From positions 124,001-188,000 of the forward strand of contig NZ_SLVX01000006.1 of the NCBI RefSeq assembly GCF_004341885.1: DNA of 64,000 bases. Direction: 5' to 3'. This document shows positions 61,918 to 64,000 of the stretch, piece after piece. Both the position numbers and the translations under genes were made by a program. The notes beneath the pieces were generated by a model, which saw only the letters and a list, made by a program, of their open reading frames with translations, was not told where the DNA came from and searched no databases. The stretch comes from Shinella granuli. GTDB taxonomy: Bacteria; Pseudomonadota; Alphaproteobacteria; Rhizobiales; Rhizobiaceae. Each line of letters opens with the position of its first letter. Position 1 is the stretch's first letter.

Positions 61918-62622
61918 ATGGCGACAGAAAAAGTAGCGATCATCACGGCCGGCGGCAGCGGCATGGGCGCGGCGGCGGCAAGACGGCTGGCGGCGGACGG
62001 CTTCAGGATCGCCGTGCTCTCCTCCTCCGGCAAGGGCGAGGCGCTGGCGGCCGAAACCGGCGGCTTCGGCGTCACCGGCTCCAACCAGTCGAACGACGAC
62101 TTGCAGCGCCTCGTCGACGGCGCGCTGGAACGCTGGGGCCGCGTGGACGTCCTCGTCAACAGCGCCGGCCATGGCCCCCGCAAGCCGATCCTCGACCTCA
62201 CCGACGAGGACTGGCACGCGGGCATCGACGTCTATTTCCTCAATGCCGTGCGCCCGACGCGCCTCGTCACCCCGGTCATGCAGAAGCAGAAATCCGGCGT
62301 GATCATCAACATCTCGACCGCCTGGGCCTTCGAGCCGAGCTCCATGTTCCCGACCTCGGCCGTCGCCCGCGCGGGCCTCGCCTCGTTCACGAAGATCTTC
62401 GCGGACACCTACGCGGCCGACAACATCCGCATGAACAACGTGCTGCCCGGCTGGATCGACAGCCTGCCGGCGACCGAGGAACGGCGCGACGGCGTGCCCA
62501 TGAAGCGCTACGGCACGAGCGAGGAGATCGCCGCGACGGTGGCCTTCCTCGCCTCCGACGGTGCCGCCTACATCACTGGCCAGAACATCCGCGTCGACGG
62601 CGGCATCACGCGCTCGATCTGA
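61918..62622 (+). CDS. Atypical short-chain dehydrogenase lacking YxxxK
   Basis: The 234-residue Rossmann protein has a cofactor loop AIITAGGSGMGAAAA near residue 9, NSAGHGP near residue 80, and a C-terminal ITGQNIRVDGGITRSI. At the active-site position the usual Tyr-x3-Lys is replaced: the segment reads FPTSAVARAGLASF, with Ser and Arg where Tyr and Lys should stand. It thus belongs to a divergent SDR group in which catalysis is altered or lost. It follows glyQ by 28 bases with GGGAGAGG before its ATG. Its substrate is unknown. Confidence 0.85.
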   Translation: MATEKVAIITAGGSGMGAAAARRLAADGFRIAVLSSSGKGEALAAETGGFGVTGSNQSNDDLQRLVDGALERWGRVDVLVNSAGHGPRKPILDLTDEDWHAGIDVYFLNAVRPTRLVTPVMQKQKSGVIINISTAWAFEPSSMFPTSAVARAGLASFTKIFADTYAADNIRMNNVLPGWIDSLPATEERRDGVPMKRYGTSEEIAATVAFLASDGAAYITGQNIRVDGGITRSI

Positions 62623-62676
62623 GGCAGATTCCGCGCCGCGAACCGATGATGTTTGAGGAAAACGGTGCGACATATC

Positions 62677-62728
62677 CCTTCGCCCCGCTTGCGGGGAGAA
62701 GGTGGCCGGCAGGCGGGATGAGGGGCCG
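62677..62728. repeat. Hairpin repeat (GGGGAGAAGGTGGCCGGCAG type)
   Basis: CCTTCGCCCCGC and GCGGGGAGAAGG form a 12-base arm pair with one mismatch and a two-base loop, followed by TGGCCGGCAGGCGGGATGAG. From memory this combination recurs between genes in Rhizobium-group genomes. It may also terminate the convergent SDR and small-protein genes. Confidence 0.6.
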
Positions 62729-62740
62729 AGCGTCTTTCGT

Positions 62741-62938
62741 TCAGGCGAGGGCCGAAACCTTCACGCCGAGTTCCCAGACGGGCTTCAGCGTCGGCATCGC
62801 GCCGGTGGGAAGCTGGCCGGCATAGGTCTGGAGCGCCCGGCGCACACCCTTCGGACGGTCGACCGCGGCGCCCATCGTGTAGGCGAGGAAGAGGGCGGTG
62901 AAACCGAGAACGTTGATGGTGAGGACGAGGGCTTTCAT
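62741..62938 (-). CDS. Small membrane or exported hypothetical protein
   Basis: The 65-residue protein starts MKALVLTINVLGFTALFLAYTMGAA, a hydrophobic segment that could be a signal peptide or a membrane anchor. The rest (VDRPKGVRRALQTYAGQLPTG) is polar and ends in ELGVKVSALA. I do not recognise the family. It is convergent with the SDR gene and divergent from lemA. The frame is open 16 codons further upstream, but ATG 62938 directly precedes the hydrophobic segment. Confidence 0.6.
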   Translation of the reverse strand: MKALVLTINVLGFTALFLAYTMGAAVDRPKGVRRALQTYAGQLPTGAMPTLKPVWELGVKVSALA

Positions 62939-63138
62939 GACGGTTGCTTCAAGGTTCGTGTTGTTGGTGAAGCGACTATCGGCCAAGGCGCGCCGCCGCG
63001 CGGTTCCCGGGGTGACAGGGCCGGCGGGCGATCGTTCTGCTTGAGGAAAGGAGGCGGCCTCGGAGCCCGCGGGGGGCTTTCCTGCGGCGATGCGAATGCT
63101 AAGGTCGGGCCTGGGACAAAGAAGGAGCGGAGACTTTC

Positions 63139-63687
63139 ATGATCGGTCTGGCAATCGCGGCGGTGGTCGTCCTCTACGCCATCATTCTCTACAACGGCCT
63201 CGTCAAAGCCCGTCAGGTGAAGGAGGAGGCCTGGTCCGGCATCGACGTGCAACTGAAGCGCCGCGCCGACCTCATCCCCAACCTCATCGAAACCGTGAAA
63301 GGCTACGCCGCGCACGAGAAGGACACGCTGGAAAAGGTGGTGGAGCTGCGCAACCGGGCGCAAGCCGTCCCGGCGGGTGACGTCGCGGGCAGGGCCCAGG
63401 CCGAAGGCCTGCTCAGCCAGGCGCTCGGCCGCATCTTCGCGCTCGCCGAGGCCTATCCCGACCTCAAGGCCAACCAGAACTTCGCCGAGCTGCAGGAAAC
63501 GCTTGAAACGCTGGAAAGCGAGATTCAGATGTCGCGCCGCTACTACAACGGCGCCGCCCGCGATCTCAACGTGAAGGTCGAGAGCTTCCCCTCGAACCTC
63601 GTCGCCAGCCTCTTCAAATTCCTCAAAGCGCCCTATTTCGAGATCGAGAACCCGGCCGACCGGGCCGTGCCGACCGTAAAGTTCTAG
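63139..63687 (+). CDS. lemA: LemA-family membrane protein
   Basis: The 182-residue protein has an N-terminal membrane helix (GLAIAAVVVLYAIILYNGLV) and the LemA helical core: LIPNLIETVKGYAAHEKDTLEKVVELRNRAQ near residue 45 and SEIQMSRRYYNGAARDLNVKVESFPSNLVA near residue 130. Function is not well defined. LemA is commonly encoded next to DUF2207 membrane proteins, as here. GGAG precedes the ATG. Confidence 0.93.
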   Translation: MIGLAIAAVVVLYAIILYNGLVKARQVKEEAWSGIDVQLKRRADLIPNLIETVKGYAAHEKDTLEKVVELRNRAQAVPAGDVAGRAQAEGLLSQALGRIFALAEAYPDLKANQNFAELQETLETLESEIQMSRRYYNGAARDLNVKVESFPSNLVASLFKFLKAPYFEIENPADRAVPTVKF

Positions 63688-63702
63688 AACGTTCGTTTTG
63701 TC

Positions 63703-63750
63703 GCATTTCCGAACGGAAAACCGGTATCCACTTTTCCTGGAAATGCTCTA
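63703..63750. repeat. Small rhizobial intergenic palindrome
   Basis: GCATTTCC at 63703-63710 and GGAAATGC at 63739-63746 are perfect inverted arms, followed by TCTAA, with GAACGGAAAACCGGTATCCA between. The end, GGAAATGCTCTA, recalls the ATGCTCTAG end of the repeat before mutL. Elements of this form are common between genes in rhizobia. It lies 16 bases after lemA. Confidence 0.65.
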
Positions 63751-63765
63751 ATGCCGGAGACCTTC

Positions 63766-64000
63766 ATGACGCGGATTGCAGCTCTCCTGGCGCTGTGGCT
63801 CTGCCTTCTGGTCGGGGGCGCGGCCCGGGCGGAGGAGTATTTCGACCGCTACCATTCCGACATCGCTGTCGCGAAGAACGGTACCCTGACCGTGACGGAG
63901 ACGATCCGCGTCCATGCCGAGGGCAACCGGATCCGCCGCGGCATCTATCGCGATTTCCCGCTCACCTTCGTCGACGCCGGCGGGCGGGAGCGCGAGGTGG
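63766..64000 (+). CDS. DUF2207 membrane protein, N-terminal part (cut by window edge)
   Basis: The open frame continues past the right end; 78 codons are visible. It starts with a signal peptide (MTRIAALLALWLCLLVGGAARA, then EEYFDRYHSDI), followed by the DUF2207 start: IAVAKNGTLTVTETIRVHAEG, then IRRGIYRDFPL. GGAG before ATG 63766 decides the start; an ATG five codons earlier lies at the edge of a repeat. DUF2207 proteins are exported membrane proteins of unknown role, often paired with lemA as here. Confidence 0.88.
   Translation, partial: MTRIAALLALWLCLLVGGAARAEEYFDRYHSDIAVAKNGTLTVTETIRVHAEGNRIRRGIYRDFPLTFVDAGGREREV

Overview
The window is a GC-rich chromosomal segment of an alphaproteobacterium, most likely of the family Rhizobiaceae (Rhizobium, Agrobacterium, Sinorhizobium or Shinella type). 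The evidence is the atpI-atpB-atpE-atpF'-atpF order of the ATP synthase Fo operon, a groESL operon with both a CIRCE operator and an alphaproteobacterial RpoH-type promoter, the lpxK-DUF2093-mutL order, small DUF4170/DUF2093/DUF2007 proteins, and several families of rhizobial-type palindromic intergenic repeats. No rRNA, tRNA, CRISPR array, insertion sequence or prophage was seen. Most of the window is core genome.

Layout, left to right. 1-5000: start of a leftward gene cut by the edge, a duplicated groEL tail, groESL (minus), then a HAD-IIA phosphatase and ribF. 5000-13400: ileS, a lipoprotein, a GNAT enzyme, tadA (minus), an RluB-type pseudouridine synthase with a very long basic tail, rsmD and a patatin-like esterase. 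13500-23900: a Kef-type antiporter (minus), pmbA, an inositol-monophosphatase-family enzyme, DUF4170, waaA, a HAD phosphatase, lpxK (lipid A/Kdo assembly), DUF2093 and an endonuclease-type mutL.

24000-39800 is the more regulatory and accessory part. It holds a signalling group (PAS-PAS-receiver protein without a kinase core, a GGDEF-EAL protein, a PilZ protein), a LysR regulator divergent from a non-pyrrolysine MttB-family methyltransferase, a periplasmic PRC-barrel protein, and a galactose/galactonate (De Ley-Doudoroff) operon of SDR dehydrogenase, dgoK, dgoA and lactonase. That operon is divergent from an IclR regulator, with palindromes over the promoter. Two tandem LuxR-type proteins with altered acyl-homoserine-lactone pockets, an Mrp/ApbC ATPase and CorA follow.

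39900-44600 looks accessory: a SAM methyltransferase, a 78-codon gene, a large HAD-domain protein of the kind found near surface-glycan genes, and a SleB-type cell-wall hydrolase with a full-consensus CtrA box upstream. 44600-64000 returns to core functions: the Fo operon, a divergent ClpP, an ArsR/SRPBCC pair with an operator palindrome, rnhB, a radical-SAM protein, a short GT2-like protein, moaB, ispE, a TPR protein, a TTG-started polyprenyl diphosphate synthase, DUF2007, a TrmN6-type methyltransferase, an RHH/ParE toxin-antitoxin pair, an S49 peptidase, an epimerase, glyQ (its partner glyS is not in the window), an SDR lacking the usual catalytic residues, lemA and the start of a DUF2207 protein.

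I did not find a clearly new multi-gene system. The best leads are the kinase-less PAS/receiver plus c-di-GMP group, the tandem LuxR pair with degenerate ligand pockets, the methyltransferase/HAD surface-glycan patch, and several well-defined cis elements (CtrA box, IclR-type operator over a promoter, ArsR operator).
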